Shown: positions 24,379 through 38,600, counted from the first letter of the stretch. The stretch: DNA of 64,000 nucleotides from Galaxea fascicularis (GCA_948470475.1 OX419339.1:13196863-13260862), one strand, 5' to 3'. The notes: a model not told the origin generated them from the letters alone. Numbers and translations: made by a program.

Positions 24379-27300
24379 ATGACGGACAAAATAGCAAATG
24401 GTGTGAAGCAGGCCGACATCTCAGGCAAGAGCGGTAATAAACACCGTTTGATCGTCTGCTGCCTGTCCTCACGCACATGTTGTTGAAGTTAGTAACAAAC
24501 GTTTAAATCATTTGTGTTTGCTCTTCTTGTGCAGGAGATGATGGCGACAATGGGGCTTGCTTGATTTGCGGCGACAAAGCCACTGGAAAGCATTATGGAG
24601 CGTCGAGCTGTGATGGCTGTAAAGGTTTCTTTCGGCGAAGCGTTAGGAAGAATCACGTTTACGCATGCCGGTTTCAGAGAAACTGCGTGATCAACAAGGA
24701 CAAGCGAAACCAATGTCGGTACTGTCGGTTGAGAAAATGCTTTCGGGCTGGAATGAAGAAGGAGGGTAAGAAAAATCGCAATTATTTCATATTTGTTCGT
24801 TCGTGTACGATCGCCATTAAATAATTGGGCCTTCATGGAGGGCTCGATATAGCATGGAACAGGAAGGGTTATGCTTACTTGATTACGAATCTGTTTTGCT
24901 AGTCAAAATATTACTGTAGGTTCCAGCGTTAATTTGAAGATATACGATATAGAACTTTGGAAGGATCAGGCCGACTTGTTGTAGTTATGTAAAACTTCGC
25001 GTGTTTTTTGGTTTGTTGTGAAAATGCAAATCTGCATAAAGTTTGGTTATCCCACAACGGATTACGTGAACATCAAAATCACAGTTTTATTTGTAAATTT
25101 TGAATTCTGTATTTGATTGTAAGTTTTGTTCTTAACTGTAAGTTAGTAATCACTTAGACAAACAGTCTGGTTTTACATCAAAGGTTCGTCTTACAAGCGT
25201 ACCGGTAAACAGAGAAATTGCTCGTATGCGTAACGGTATTGTATTTAGCGTAATTATTCCTATATTGCTCCGCATTCTGGTGATTGAGCGTTTTAATTTA
25301 AAAAAAATATGAATAGATGTTGAAAATGGCTCGTCGGGTTATTGGAAATAAACATTCAAGATGTTTCTTTACGTTTACATGGTTAATAATTTTTGGGAAT
25401 ATCCAGTTGTTTGTTTTCCCCGAAAGTTCTCAATGAAATTGTATGTGACACAAGAGTGAAAACGAAATTTACTAAGTAAACAAATTTGAAGGGCTGACAA
25501 CAGCCACTTGTCGACAATGATTAACTGAATGGTTGCAAATGCCGCTGTAGATAAAAAAAAATTAGGGGAAGTGGTAAAAACAGACAACGACGTGGTCAAG
25601 TTATGTAATTATATTGTGGAGGCCGGCCATATGAAAAAAATATTAAGTGATTGGCATGACAAACAAGCATCCATGGAAGTGTGATAGTCATTATGTGTTC
25701 CTGTGCATCTCCACGTGTGATAATTTCACCGTGACAAAAAGGTTCAGGTTTCATTGATAGATTTCTATCATTTTTGTGACAACAGACTTGTTTTGTTTTT
25801 GTTTGAGTTTTGACCAATATTCATGCAATCAAGAAAACTGCATTTTGTCATATAAAGAAATGTAAATCTAAAAATTAAGTAAGCCAGTAAATCAAAATTG
25901 AAAGATCTTCTTGAGTTAAAAATGCCTTGCTTTTTATTGCTAAACAATAATATTGAGGATCTTGTGCATTATTTCTCCTGTTTTGTTGAGTTTTTAAGTT
26001 GCTCCAGGTAGCTGCTGCTACCTTGCATGTGTTAAGTTTGCACTCTTTTACATTTGTTCTTCACAAACAAAACTGAAGTAGCAATCCAAAATATTGGAAT
26101 TTTTCCTTGTGACAGTTGGGGTCAGGGTAGGTCGTGGGATGGGCAGTGGCTACACGAGATTTACACATGCAATCTACAGAAATATTAAGTCATGCGCTGA
26201 AAAATATACACTTACTGATTTTTTCAAAGCAATCTATGAAATATTGTGCTAAGGCTCATTCCAGATTCCACCACCCTCCACGTGTGCTCAACTTATAACG
26301 TTAGAGTTCGACTCTGGAATGAGTTTGGAGCAATGACTGATTCAGACAGCACACTTCTGCTGAACAGAAGTGCACAATTTTCACCATGCTACTGAAGATT
26401 TTCATTTCTTTTTTATCAATTCTCTACTATATATTTTCTATACAACTTTTATTATGTCTTGTGTTACAAGAAAACAGTAGTTAAATGGGTAATTTGTACA
26501 GCAAGATCAACACATGGGAAGTGCAGAGCGTATATAAGCTGTCATCCATTTACGTTACACAACAGGGCTGGTTAAACTTAAAAGTGGCAATGCCAAAAGG
26601 GTTTGGCTTCTTTCTGAACAGAAATGTCTTCAGATCATTATTTACTACCACTAAGCATACTCAGTATGCCTCTTTAAAATGCATTTTGAGGAATATTTTG
26701 TATGATTTGGGAGAGCAAGCCATGCCAAGTTTGTTGGTGATTCCTCAAAACACAGTCTCAGGACTTTAAAGGAAACATGGCCAATTTTTTCAAGTTTCAG
26801 TACATGTGCATGCTTACCATTCATACCAAAATAAGGTGTAAGAGGTTTTCTGTGTGCAAACATGTTTTGTGGTGGCAGTAATGACAAAAGTAAAACGTAC
26901 TTTGCACTGTACACAGCTTTTTTAAGTGGTGTCAAAATGACATGACAATGTCTGTTAATTACGTATTAATTTGTGATATATCATATTGATTGAAGTTTTT
27001 CTTAACTATTTCACTTCAGTTACATTTGGCACATGAGTGAAAGGGCCAATTACATTAGATGTATGAATAATCCTTGATCACTCTATACATGACTGTATAA
27101 AAAGGAAAGCATTGATTTTACTCCATGCACCATTAGTGTAGCTGTTTTATTGCTCTGACCCCACCACTTCAAAACATGTTTGCAGCAGTCAAAATTAAAC
27201 TCAAAACTATGAGGAGTCTTGCCCAAAAGGGTCACTTCACAGAGTTCGACATTGCGACAGACTGGTGGCCAATGCGACCAAAAATTGAGTGTTGGCGACC

Positions 27301-30239
27301 AGAAATTTAGAACTGGTCGCCAGCAGGCTACTAACCTTTTGTCCCCTCGTCATTTGGGATTCCAAGGTAAATGGGCTTTTTTTAAAAGAAAACATAAAGC
27401 TGCTGTGGAGAATTGTAGTAAAACAAAGCAACGATTTTACGATCGCCATAATTACCCGGTGCCATATTGTTTCAGCGGCATATCGCGGGCAAAAACGTGA
27501 GGGCCTGGCACTAGATCATTTATCGTCATTGCGTTTTCGTCGCGTTTCGGCGAAGAACAGATACTTGAGTTGCACACTTGATTAAATCTAAGTATTGAAA
27601 GAGGGCCCCCATATGTCTAGTACACAGAACTTTACAGGAGACCAGTATAGTTCCTGCTAAATGGAAATAAGAAAAAGAAATCCGAAGCCTTCGCATGAAC
27701 ATTGACAAACACGCTCATTGAGATGTAGGACTATGTTATCGTTACACGGCTGTTGTGAGTCTCTCCTTTAATAGCTGTATGTAATAATATTGTGTTTAAT
27801 TATAGTGAAAGAAAGTTTAAATTTTGTGCTTTTACTATAAATTAACGTAAATTAAAACTGTTGGAGTAAAACGAAAAATTAATACAACCAAACCAAAAAA
27901 ACTAACAATTGTCTTTGGAGACCAAACCCTTTTATTTGGCGACCAAAAGTTTTAGGTTAGTCGCCAATTGGCTCCCTTAGAAAAAAGTTAATTTCGGACC
28001 CTGCTTCAGTGTGTAAGCAACATGTACATTGTGTATGGGTGTATAATACTGCTGTGGGTGGTTTTCTCAAGCAGTTGAGTCTGGGAAAATGTATTTAAAT
28101 CAGAGGTTCTTTGTGTAGATCAGGCTATCGGTAAATAACTATTTTAATGGGGAAAACGCATTACAAGAACAATGTAGTTGAAATCGAAACTGAAACTTCC
28201 CTGTCTCCTTTTCAGCGGTACAAAATGAGAGGGACACCATTTCAAAAAGGCCTCGTGGAGAGGACACAGAAAACAGACATGGGCTCACCACTAGTGTGCT
28301 GTTATCAGCTGAAATCCTCTCACGTCCTGCGACTTCACCTCCAGGTAGATATAGAGTTATAGCATCTGCATTTTGTGATTCATGAATTTGCTTCTTTTTG
28401 AAGTAATGATAAATTGAGAATTTTTTTGTGCAACTTTTATCTTTCATTGAAGGGATGATAGAGGGAATATTGTTGTCTCTATTCTTAAACAAAACAGAGA
28501 GCATTAGCCTGGACAAGGAGGCAAGCTACAGTGACATTTGTGAATCAATGCGACAGCAACTGTTGGTGCTAGTGGAGTGGGCAAAGCACATACCAGCCTT
28601 CTGTGACCTATTACTTGATGATCAGGTGGCTCTTTTAAGGGCACATGCCTCTGAACACTTGCTTTTGGGTGTCTCAAGACGCTCACGTGACTTAAAGGAT
28701 GTTTTGCTACTTGGAAATGATCTTGTAATACCTCGAACAGCAGGAGATGCTGAGGTGCGGAGAATTGCCAATCGTATTCTTGATGAATTAGTTGAACCAA
28801 TGAAAGAGTGGAATGTTGATGACACCGAACATGCCTGCCTGAAGGCCATTGTTTTCTTTAATCCTGGTATGTTCTGTTAAGCGTTACTTTATGGCTCATT
28901 GTTATTAGTTTTACCAGATTTGTATTGGGAGGTACCAGCGAGGGAGACAAACAATGGAAAAAATGATTATATGTAGTTTTATGGATAATAGACTTTGAAC
29001 TAACATTCCAGTTCCTTTTCTATCACTTTTTGTGGGTGGGTGGGGTCATCTTCGATCATCAAAGGACAAATATTGTTACACTCCTTACTGATTCACTTCA
29101 TTGTTCGCTATAGTAGTGACTGCTACTTACATGTAACCTGCACAATTGTACTTTGAGCTACAATTCTCCTGGTGTCATTAATTTTGCATCAGATTATTTA
29201 TGAAGCAAAGAGTAAGCAGGTTATTTTTTAGGCTTATTCCCGTTGATTATAGTAAAATTTTTTGTGTGTGGTTTTCTGCCCTTCCTGTCTGTGTACAGCA
29301 AAATACTTTTTAGTAACTGTTCTTTATGGTTTGTAGATGCCAAGGGACTCAGTGACTCTCAAAAGATCAAGCAGTTAAGATTTGAAGTGCAGACCATGTT
29401 AGAAGATCACATTGCTAAAGACCAGTATGATAGCAGAGGCAAATTTGGAGAGCTGCTCCTTATGCTTCCAACAATGCAGAGCATAGCAAAAGAGATGATA
29501 GATCAAGTGCAGTTTGCAAGACTGTTTGGTGTCGTTAAAGTTGATAATCTTCTTCAGGAAATGCTACTTGGAGGTAAGCCTACTGGCAACAGTTAACAAT
29601 GTTGAGTGCCTTAAAAAATCCCTGTATACAAGATACATGAATGAGTCAGTAGAAGAAAGGTGCAAGACACCAAACAAAAGATGCAGCTTGCAATCTCCTT
29701 TGTTTGATCAATAATGTCTGTATTTAATCAAAATTCCTTCTGAGGCCACAGAAGTTAGTCACCTTGAGGCTAAATTCCTTCATCTTGGACATGTCAACAC
29801 TTGCCATTTTCTTCATTACCTCATTTTAACCATAATCATCATCACCATCGTCATCACTATTGTCATCATCTCAGTGCCATTCTGTGGTCAACATCATCTG
29901 CATCACCTCCTGTTAACATTGTTAACTTTCTATGCTGTTGTAGGTACCAATATCGCTGAGCAGCTGGATGCAGCAAACATGGTACAGATGGCCTCACCAC
30001 AGATGGCTTCACCTCCTCCCTCTGCTGGTCCAACTCCATTGTCTCCAGTAAGCACCCTTCCATCACCACATCCTGAGTTATACAATGCAGGCTTAGTTGC
30101 ACATAGCATGATACCTGGGGCCAGTGTCTCTACACCAACACCAGTTCACATGGTTCAGGACAGCAGACCATTTGTCCCTGGACCACCAACTTCACTACCC
30201 GGAGGTATCGTACCGAAGACAGAAAGATTTGATACGTGA
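24379..30239 (+). CDS. HNF4: Hepatocyte nuclear factor 4 (NR2A) nuclear receptor, six exons, complete
   Basis: Ligand-type nuclear receptor transcription factor that binds DR1-type DNA as a homodimer. Exons by hand: 24379-24433, 24535-24765, 28216-28344, 28498-28866, 29337-29573, 29944-30239; 1317 nt, 438 aa, one open frame. Residues 27-92 form a C4 zinc-finger DNA-binding domain with the family P-box CDGCKGFF and the [16 protein letters not shown] second finger, all in one exon. The hinge keeps GMKKE-AVQNERD across an intron. The ligand-binding domain (about 145-341) carries [22 protein letters not shown], an Arg in SRRS equivalent to the fatty-acid carboxylate contact known in HNF4/[15 protein letters not shown], and the AF-2 helix LLQEML. 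The F domain (342-438) is Pro/Ser rich. The start ATG is the first in frame after a TGA at 24352. Vertebrate HNF4 proteins are slightly longer. Converges with DCAF11. Confidence 0.96.
26255..26323. repeat. Small foldback element in HNF4 intron 2
   Basis: CTCATTCCAGA at the left and TCTGGAATGAG at the right are perfect inverted repeats around about 47 bp. Confidence 0.55.
27240..28005. mobile_element. Nonautonomous DNA element in HNF4 intron 2
   Basis: The left edge (GAGTTCGACATTGCGAC, TGGTGGCCAATGCGACC, TTGGCGACCAGAAATTTAG) recurs inverted at the right edge (TTTGGCGACCAAAAG, TTAGTCGCCAATTGG, AATTTCGGACCC). The left block is also related to 50225-50375 in DCAF11 intron 6. Boundaries are approximate; no transposase is present. 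Confidence 0.5.
29826..29870 (+). repeat. ATC/ACC trinucleotide microsatellite near HNF4 exon 6
   Basis: Imperfect CATCATCACCATCGTCATCA tract about 75-120 bp upstream of the last HNF4 exon, inside intron 5. Confidence 0.8.
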
Positions 30240-31690
30240 CAGTGGCGACCAGCCCAGTATGAGCAGGTTAAGTGTGGCAGAGAACTGTACCGATTAGCTG
30301 AACCTGTTAAAGAAGAGCAGGAACGTGGTACTTAATGTTGGCACTCTCTAGGTTGTACTGCAGCGTTCTCTCTGCAGTTGTCCCTTACCCTCAATATTGA
30401 CAAGCTTTCAGGCTAATGAAACACCCTTAATCTATTTGACGTGAGTTTGGCAGTTTTGTCCAAAATAATTAACAAAAAAAAATCACAGAGTAAATCATTT
30501 TTCTTATATAGCAAACATCGTAATAAATAGAAAAATGGAAAAACTTGAGAGTGTTACAAAAAAATGTACAAAAGGACCAAATAGTGCCAAATAAATCAAG
30601 AAATAATTTAGTGTGAAAATAGTGACACTACCAGTGTGTAATTAGGGTCCCCAGTCAAAAGAGCTCTGTGTTTTTAAGTAGTATTTTGAGGCTTCCCCAA
30701 CCCCCCTCCCCCCCACAGAACTAATGACTGAGAACACAATTAATCATATTGAAAAAATCAAAAATACTCATTTCTATAATAGCTATTAGGATCATGTTGG
30801 TGCATTTGATTTTGTGAAGTGCTTTCAAATTGCCAATAAAAAGCAAGTCTCAAATTTATCAAAACATTAAAAATTTTAAGAAATTGGTCAACATCTCTGA
30901 GGTCAAGTGAGTGCGGTAGTACATGTTAAGTGGCAGAAGACAAAATGGTTTCTTGGCCAGTTTATGCAATAAAAATAATTATTGGAAGCAGTGATTAAGT
31001 GAGAGGTCTTTGTTAACTAGGTCGCTAGTTTTATGAGGTAACTCGTTATGAGCTTTAAAAAGGGCTGAATAAGTTTTTTCTTGTTTTGAACTTTTAGTAT
31101 TTGTGGCAAAAAGAGTGCAAATTGCAGAAATAGTGATTTCATTTAGAGCAACGGTGATTATTTTACCAGCAAAATTGTGTACTCATTCATGCACTTCTAT
31201 AGCTAGTATGTCAAGCCAGTAAGGCAGAAGAAATATACTTCCAACTCTGAAGTAACAGGATGGGTAGTTTCAAGACAGGCTTGACAAGGGCTGATAACAG
31301 CATTTTACATAGCACATGAAAATTTGGTAAAGCTAGTCCTTTTGGTACTTTTCTATTGTTTACTAAAAGGGTAAGACAGGCAAGTTTGTGCAATTTTTGG
31401 CTGTGTTTCTGTGAAACAAACTTATTTCAATAGAACTACTTAAGTTTGACCTGCTGTGTTTCAATGCTTAACTACAGTAATCTCAGTGTTGGTATCTATT
31501 AAATAAGGGACCACTTGGTGGAGGTTTCTTGCCATTTTTGTGCTTCCTTTGTACATAGGAAAAATATAACAGACTTATTTTGAATACAATTTAAGGTTAT
31601 TTTTTTAATGCTGTGAAAGGTTTGCATGTGGATGTTGTTGGTTTTATTTTAGCCTTGTATCAAAATGCAGTTTGTTAGATGTAATAAAAT
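30240..31690 (+). other. HNF4 3' untranslated region (inferred) with several polyA signals
   Basis: AT-rich sequence without coding potential directly follows the HNF4 stop codon. AATAAA hexamers occur at 30590-30595, 30835-30840, 30968-30973 and 31683-31688, so several alternative 3' ends are possible. The true end cannot be fixed without transcript data. Confidence 0.5.
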
Positions 31691-31699
31691 TATTCCTCT

Positions 31700-34600
31700 C
31701 CAGAGTATTTACTAGGACAGCCTGTGTTGCAGGAGCTACAATAGGAATGCTGAGAAGGAGATATGCAGGTGGAAAGGGTTAGGCTTGCACTGCAATCTCA
31801 TCAATTCCCTTTCGTGCTTGTTACACAGGCTGTTACGAGGGTCTTTTCTCAAAATGCGTTCAGCATGTTGTGGCTGACCCATATATCTGCTTTAAGTTGT
31901 GGACAGTTTTCAAGCTTCGAGTTATAAAATACCGGTAGTTATCTTCTAGATACAGGGTTCAAATCTATTTTTATGCTTCTTGGGGGTTGTTGGCTTACCA
32001 TCTTACATATTCATAATCACCTCGGACAGAAACAGGAGAATAAATGCAATGTTCTCTCTTTTTCAATGACTCTTGTTTATCTTTTGTTATTTTTAATAAT
32101 TTTATAAGGTGGGATAATATCTTCTAAGCCCTAAAAACACGCCTGAAGTGATTTTGATTGGAACTGGTTTTTACCCAGTTGGACACTTTAAAGGGATTTT
32201 AACATAAAAGTTCCCCGTTTCCTTGTCACTAAAACCCTTTTCATGCACTAAAGGTCCTTAATCATTGACTTTTATCTGGTGATTGTAGTATGCATTATGT
32301 ACCATAGTGCCAATTTGATGCCAGCACTGGGAAAAAGACTTGTGCCAACTGGTGACTAGATTTGATGTAATAATATGGGCAAAATAATTTATGCCTTTAA
32401 GACTGGTGTTTGGATATTGGTGGTTATTTGTTGTGGATTTGGTTTTGCTTACTAATTCTGATACAGTGTAATATTTACATGTGCTTGTGGGTCATTCTCA
32501 GATTAGAAGCCAATCAAAAGTTGGTCAAACTATATTTCTTTGATAGCAGTTTGATGCCCTGGATATTCTATAAATCTGTAAAAGGGTCTGAGCCTTCCCA
32601 CAGGAGGAAACAGTCATCTGTTACGGCAACAAGAGTGGAAAAGTGGAGAATCTTACGATGCACTTTTAGAATCAATGCTTTCCTCACTGCAAGAAATTAA
32701 TAATGCCACACACTGCAAGGATACTGCTGATTCCCTTTAGTAAGCCACTTAAATTATTACATTCATCTCCCATATATTTATTTGTGACCTACCTGCATAC
32801 ATTTACAGTCACTTAATGCCATTCACTTGCATTTACTACAAGTTCTGATTGGTCACTATGCTGCTTACCATTTTTCCATGCAACTGACATGTGGTTAATT
32901 TACACCAAGCTCTCACTGTTGTATTCCGCCATTCTTTCCATTTCTCGGGGTTTCACGTATACTGCCCTCCCACTTACCTTCCTCAACAAGTGACAAGTTT
33001 CATCATTTTTGAGATCAAGATGTTTGAATTTCACACTGCTGATGCTTCTGTTCTCAAGCAGCCTGAACTACACTGCCATTACTCTCTTTAACCATCCAGA
33101 AGAGAGCCTTGATTTCACTCTCCACTGTTATCTCTACAGTTCATGATCCAAAGGAAAAGATGTTTAATTAATTTAAAGCAATTATTTAAAAAACATGCCT
33201 GTTTCCTTGAGTAAAACACACTTTAGTCCATACAGGGATATATCATGTAAGCTTAAATGTAAGAACAAGAAATGTGATTCAATCCATAATTAAAATTATT
33301 TTCAAATAAATTAAAACAATTTTGGGGTTAGAGTGTCATCAAATTCCATCAAGAGACTTACAGCAGGAACGTTAACACAAATCTGTGGGACATTTTACCC
33401 GGTTATAAGGGAAAGAAACTTGTTCCTCAGGTATTGGTGAGTAATACATTAAGCACTAGGGACTTCTTAACAAAACTCAAGCAATGTGAGAAGAAATCGA
33501 CTGCAACTGGTCCTTCAGGTTTTCTCATCTTGCCTCCTTACATAACTCAACAATGCACTTTCATTTCTTTAATAAAATTGTCTGAACTATTATGCTCCAC
33601 TTTACCTATGGGTGTCACAGTGACAGTGAGAAATTATTAATGGCAATTGAACTCAGTAGAGCACAATTTGGTTTCAAATCATATGCGCTTGTTCAATTTA
33701 AAATTACAAGACATATGATTTCAGACCAAAATTGCACAACACAAAGTTTGATTACCACTTTATTACACCCATTTTGAAATCACAGTTTTTTGCCACTTCA
33801 GGAAACCTGGTTTTGAAATTGTTTTGGTATGCTAAAAAAGATGCAATTTAGAGCATCAAAATAGTGCAATTTGTGAATAAATTGCACTGTTGAGAACCAA
33901 TCAGATTGCAAGAATATTCAGTGATTTCAAGATGGGTGTAATAAATCATCTCATAATATATAATTTTATACAAGTCTAAGTCACACTACACGAAACATCA
34001 CAATGCAGACTATCATCTCAGTCATGACAGGATATGTGGACAGAATTCCTCACTATTTAGAGGAAATTTAGAGATAAACCCCAATACTAAGGAAACATTT
34101 TTACACTTAATTTTATTTGTCCATTATTCAAGGAGAACTTAAAAAAAATTCACAGTATTACACTACATGTATGTCAACATCTTAAATACAAAGTGAAGAT
34201 TTATTGGGAAATAAAGTATACCAGGAGTATTGATCATTTGCAGAATGGTTGGAATCATGGAATCACCTTTTAAAAAAGATTTTTCCTCAGATTAGCGTAC
34301 CATTTTTACAGGCATACAATTCTCCTTGATACTAATTATTAATGACCAGTTCTGTAAGTAAGGATTGTGGATGAGCCTCCATTATGTACTTACATGTATA
34401 ATTATAAAAATGTGCTCTGAGGGCTTAAGGGCGGCTATACACAGGCTAATGAGCTCTTTGTTACTTCCAACTAAATACCCATATTTGTTATACAAAAGAT
34501 AAATATCCCAGAAATCCAAAGGTCCCTGAATATCTTTTCCCCATGCACCCAGTCAAAACCAAAGAAAAGAAAGTTGCCAGTTTTTAACTCCAGAAAGAGA

Positions 34601-35640
34601 CTTACCTAGACAAACACTAAACCACACTAATTTTGTTAATTAAAATTGTCATAAGGTGAAGTGTCCAACAACACCTATATCAAAAATGTGCCCTAAGACC
34701 CTTGTTACACATGTATACAACTTCAGTGTTTACATATTCAATATTAGAACAAAAAATGCACATTTTGTAATATTATGCACCTGAATTAATCAATGACTTC
34801 ATACTCTTGGAGCAGTGTACAAAGACCCTCATAAGAGATCAAGAATTACTCTTTGAGTATGTGTGAAAGCTTGGATTATTTTTTACATGACCTAGGTTGG
34901 ACACAGCATCATGATATGTGGATAATGGTGTCTGGATATTTACATACAGAACACATACAGTGCTGCTAATTTTATGACCTTCAGAGCATCACCATACTTG
35001 GGTTGTTTTTATGCATATTTATGCATGACCAAATCTTGGTCAAATAATAAAACAAAAAAATTACTTGTGCAGTAAATTTTTGGCTAATCTACTCTAGATT
35101 TGTTGGTAAAGAGGTTCCAGAATGTTGTCCACTCTTTAATGCCTGACAAAAGCTTGCATGGTCACATGTTGAAACATACTTTGTGAGTAATGTCTACACT
35201 ACAGTGGATAGCTTTTGGGCCAGCACGAAAAACCATACCGGATGGGGCTTTTGTTCACAGATAAAAGGCTGATTTAGGGGTGATTTCTGTAAAGGAGGGA
35301 AGCTGCACCACATCAATCTTTTAAGTGAATCGTCATGACTTGTTCCAGTTCTTGGTCGTTTCTGTTCATACCAGGCTGTAGTATTTTTCATATTGTATGA
35401 TAAGCTATCCAATATAGTGTAGACATAGCCTAAGTGGCCTGTACTGTGGAGCTTAAATGACCTTAAGCTTCAGTGCACAGGAAACACTGCTAAATAGACT
35501 AAACTGTCTAAACCAAGGTCATTGTCATAGACAGTGCAAGGTCCTGGTAAATGCAGAATACATACACTTGACGATCTTGCTCAAACTTTAGTTCACCAGA
35601 TTCCTCAAGTGGCCAGTACAGCAGAATTTTGAATGGAAAG
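31700..35640. other. HNF4-DCAF11 convergent intergenic region
   Basis: No gene recognised. The DCAF11 3' UTR must start at 35647 and run leftward; the first - strand AATAAA signals I find are far away (34200-34205 and 34112-34117), so the transcript end is uncertain. Confidence 0.4.
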
Positions 35641-35647
35641 ATTTTTT

Positions 35648-38600
35648 TTAAAAACTTAAAGGGTTAGTCCTAGATAAGAAACGGAGACGGCGACTGCGCC
35701 GAGGATTCTTAGCTGATATCTCCTCATCTGTTTCTTCATCACCATCACCATCACCATCTTCATCCTTTCTCTTGTAACTCCATAAACCTAACACACCATC
35801 CCACTAAAAAAATACAACATCAACTCCAAATAAAAAGGGATATTAAAAATAATTTTAAAACTTGTTAATTTATTCAGAGTTTTAGAAACCCTGTAATATT
35901 GATGAATAAACTTAATTTAACACATGTTAAAAGTAAAATGTTCTGGCTTGTTTTGAATTATTGTGGGGCTGTAGCTGACTTAATATTTCTTGTCACACAC
36001 AAAGTGCTCTTATGTTTTCATAAACCCTTTAACCCCTAAAAATGACCAACTGAATGTTAAATTTCACCTAATAGTAACACTGCTCAATCAAACAAAGCTT
36101 ACAAGAAAAAAGGAAGTGATCAACAAATATCAAAGGTCATGATTGTTCATCAGATTCCCCTCAACATTACCATAGAAAACATGGAGAACATTATGGAGAA
36201 TATACCTGCTGGTATTAGGGCTTTTAAGGTAAATATTTTCAACAACCACAACTTAACAGGCTTGACAGAAAGCTGTATCATTTCTCCTCGTCAATTCAAG
36301 GATGGTGAGTGGATTCAACTTGACCACTTTCAGTCACTGATTTTGTTATACATAAAGATGTGGTTGAGAATACAAACTATCAAAATTTCTTTCTTCAAAA
36401 CTGATTATTTAGTGAACTTACCGAGGTGCTGACAATCTCAGATTGATAAGGATGCCAGGATACATCACGGACAGTTGATCCCTGTTTATAGTTAATTAAG
36501 GCAAACCTGGTGTTTTAAACTAATGTGGGATTGGAGATTAAGCCCCCAGTATAGAGTACTAAAGTGTGACATCACAAAAATTTGAATCTGTGAAATTATG
36601 GGATTGGGCGCCATTTTCGAATGGAGTATACTTAAAAAAGGTTCCTTGCCAAAACTTAGCTCTTAATTGTAATTCCCAGCTGAAATATGAAGGATTGAAA
36701 TTTGATACTGCCCCATATAAATCTCTCTAATTTTGAGTCTGTTCTAAACTGAAGGAACAGAAACAAATTTTGAAGGGTTTGTATGGAATGTCATCAAACT
36801 TTGATCCCTTATATCTCTACTGGGAATTGCAATTCGGAGCTAATTTTTGGGATGAGGACATCTTTTAGCATGCTCTATACGAATATGGCATCATATCCCA
36901 TAATTTCAAAATTTTATTTTTGTGACGTCATCACTTTAGAACTCTATTGTCTTGAGTGCAGCAATGGAACCCTACCACCTTGTTATTATGGTCAATGTTT
37001 CTCATCTTTTTGAGACACCCCTACACATTCTCATAAGAAAACCCTGTTAAAGCAGCTAGCAGCCAGCAGCTACAATTGTATGTCCATCTCTTCCTTTACC
37101 AATTCACCTGGTTAACACAGCCTTACTCAAACCAGACTATGCATATCATTTCACAAGATGTGCAGTTCCACAAGGGGAAGGGGAGGGGCAAAAGCAAATT
37201 AAAGTTTTAAAAGAAAAGTATGGAGTTAACTTGGAATTTCTGAGGGTGGGGGGGGGGATAAAGGTGCAAACCAAAAATCCTCTGTTGAGGGAGGGGGGGG
37301 GAGGGGTTATGGATATTTTCTGCAACCACATAATAAGTGGAAGCATACACAGAAGTGCTTCAAGCACATATCAAGCATAAGACTGCAAAGCCCCACAGTT
37401 TGTTTTCAGAGAACAAGCATGCCACTGCCTGGGGGTTCTTAGGGAAATAAACGACAACAAGGCCTCCCTGGTAACATGCATTAAAGGTTATACCACCAAT
37501 CAGTGCCATGACTTGTGGTTTCGACACTTAGGTTATCTACTTGGCAAATTGAAACAAAGCAAAATCAACCTTGAAGATCCCTTCTTCAACCAGACATTTG
37601 GATGACTACCTACCCACCTAGCTTGTTGCATTGATCATAGATTAGTTTCAACCATGTCTGAAAAAGCTAAAATACTTGGAAAACTCCTGGTCCATACAAC
37701 ATCCTAGCTGTTAGCTGGAAGAGTCCAGTCTTTCATGAACCACTCCTAAAGTTCCAGTAATTTAGGGTCAGGGTGTCCAGAGGAAAATCTCACAGTGGGT
37801 TGACAGAGGGGAGCAATATTCCTTGGCTTGATAACTATTCGTCCTAATTTTCAACATTTATTCTGGTGGCTCTTCCCTATTTGGACAATTCTCTCTTAAT
37901 ATACTATTACTGGTACTGTGCTGTTTTGAAACATTTCTCACCACCTTGCAAATTCTCCTTTGACAATGCTTTTCATGTTGATCATGCAACCCCAACAACT
38001 ATAGATGATCTGAGTGTTAATATAACCATGGACTCTTATAAATGTCTTGCCCAAAGACAAGAAATGACAAACTATGTTGAAGGATACATGCCCTGCATGT
38101 TTGGAGACAATTTGTCCTGTCAGCGCATCATAAACTGCAAGACAAAAGCTAGGTGAGATTTTAGTTGTAACAACTTTATTTGCATGGCAACTTCGATTAA
38201 GAAATAGAGGATGTGAATGCAAACAGTGTGCCAACAGGGAGGAACTGAATCCTCATATAGAGCTGCCCTCCTAACAAAATAGTACAAAATATAAATACAT
38301 ATTGCAAATTACAGTACTTATTAAGATCAGACATAGAGACAGTGAGAATTTTCTGCAAATGCAAGAAATTTACTACAAATTATAGAGCTGGATCAAAAGC
38401 AATGGAGTCATAAGCAGAATCAGAAGAAAATGGAGATGTTCTGATTCTTCCGACTACAATTCCATCAAGCTTATGAATCTGCTTATGACTCTGATTTTTA
38501 TTTCCACTAAGGTGCAAGCCCTTGTACAACTCTGACTATTACTCCAGCTCTGTCCATTATGAAAACCTGATTTTGCCATGACATGTCGCTTCATGTTCTA

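Noticed and set aside
24134..24478. 114-aa ORF antisense to the HNF4 promoter and first exon
   Set aside because: Overlaps the TATA box and the well-supported first HNF4 exon on the other strand; no homology.
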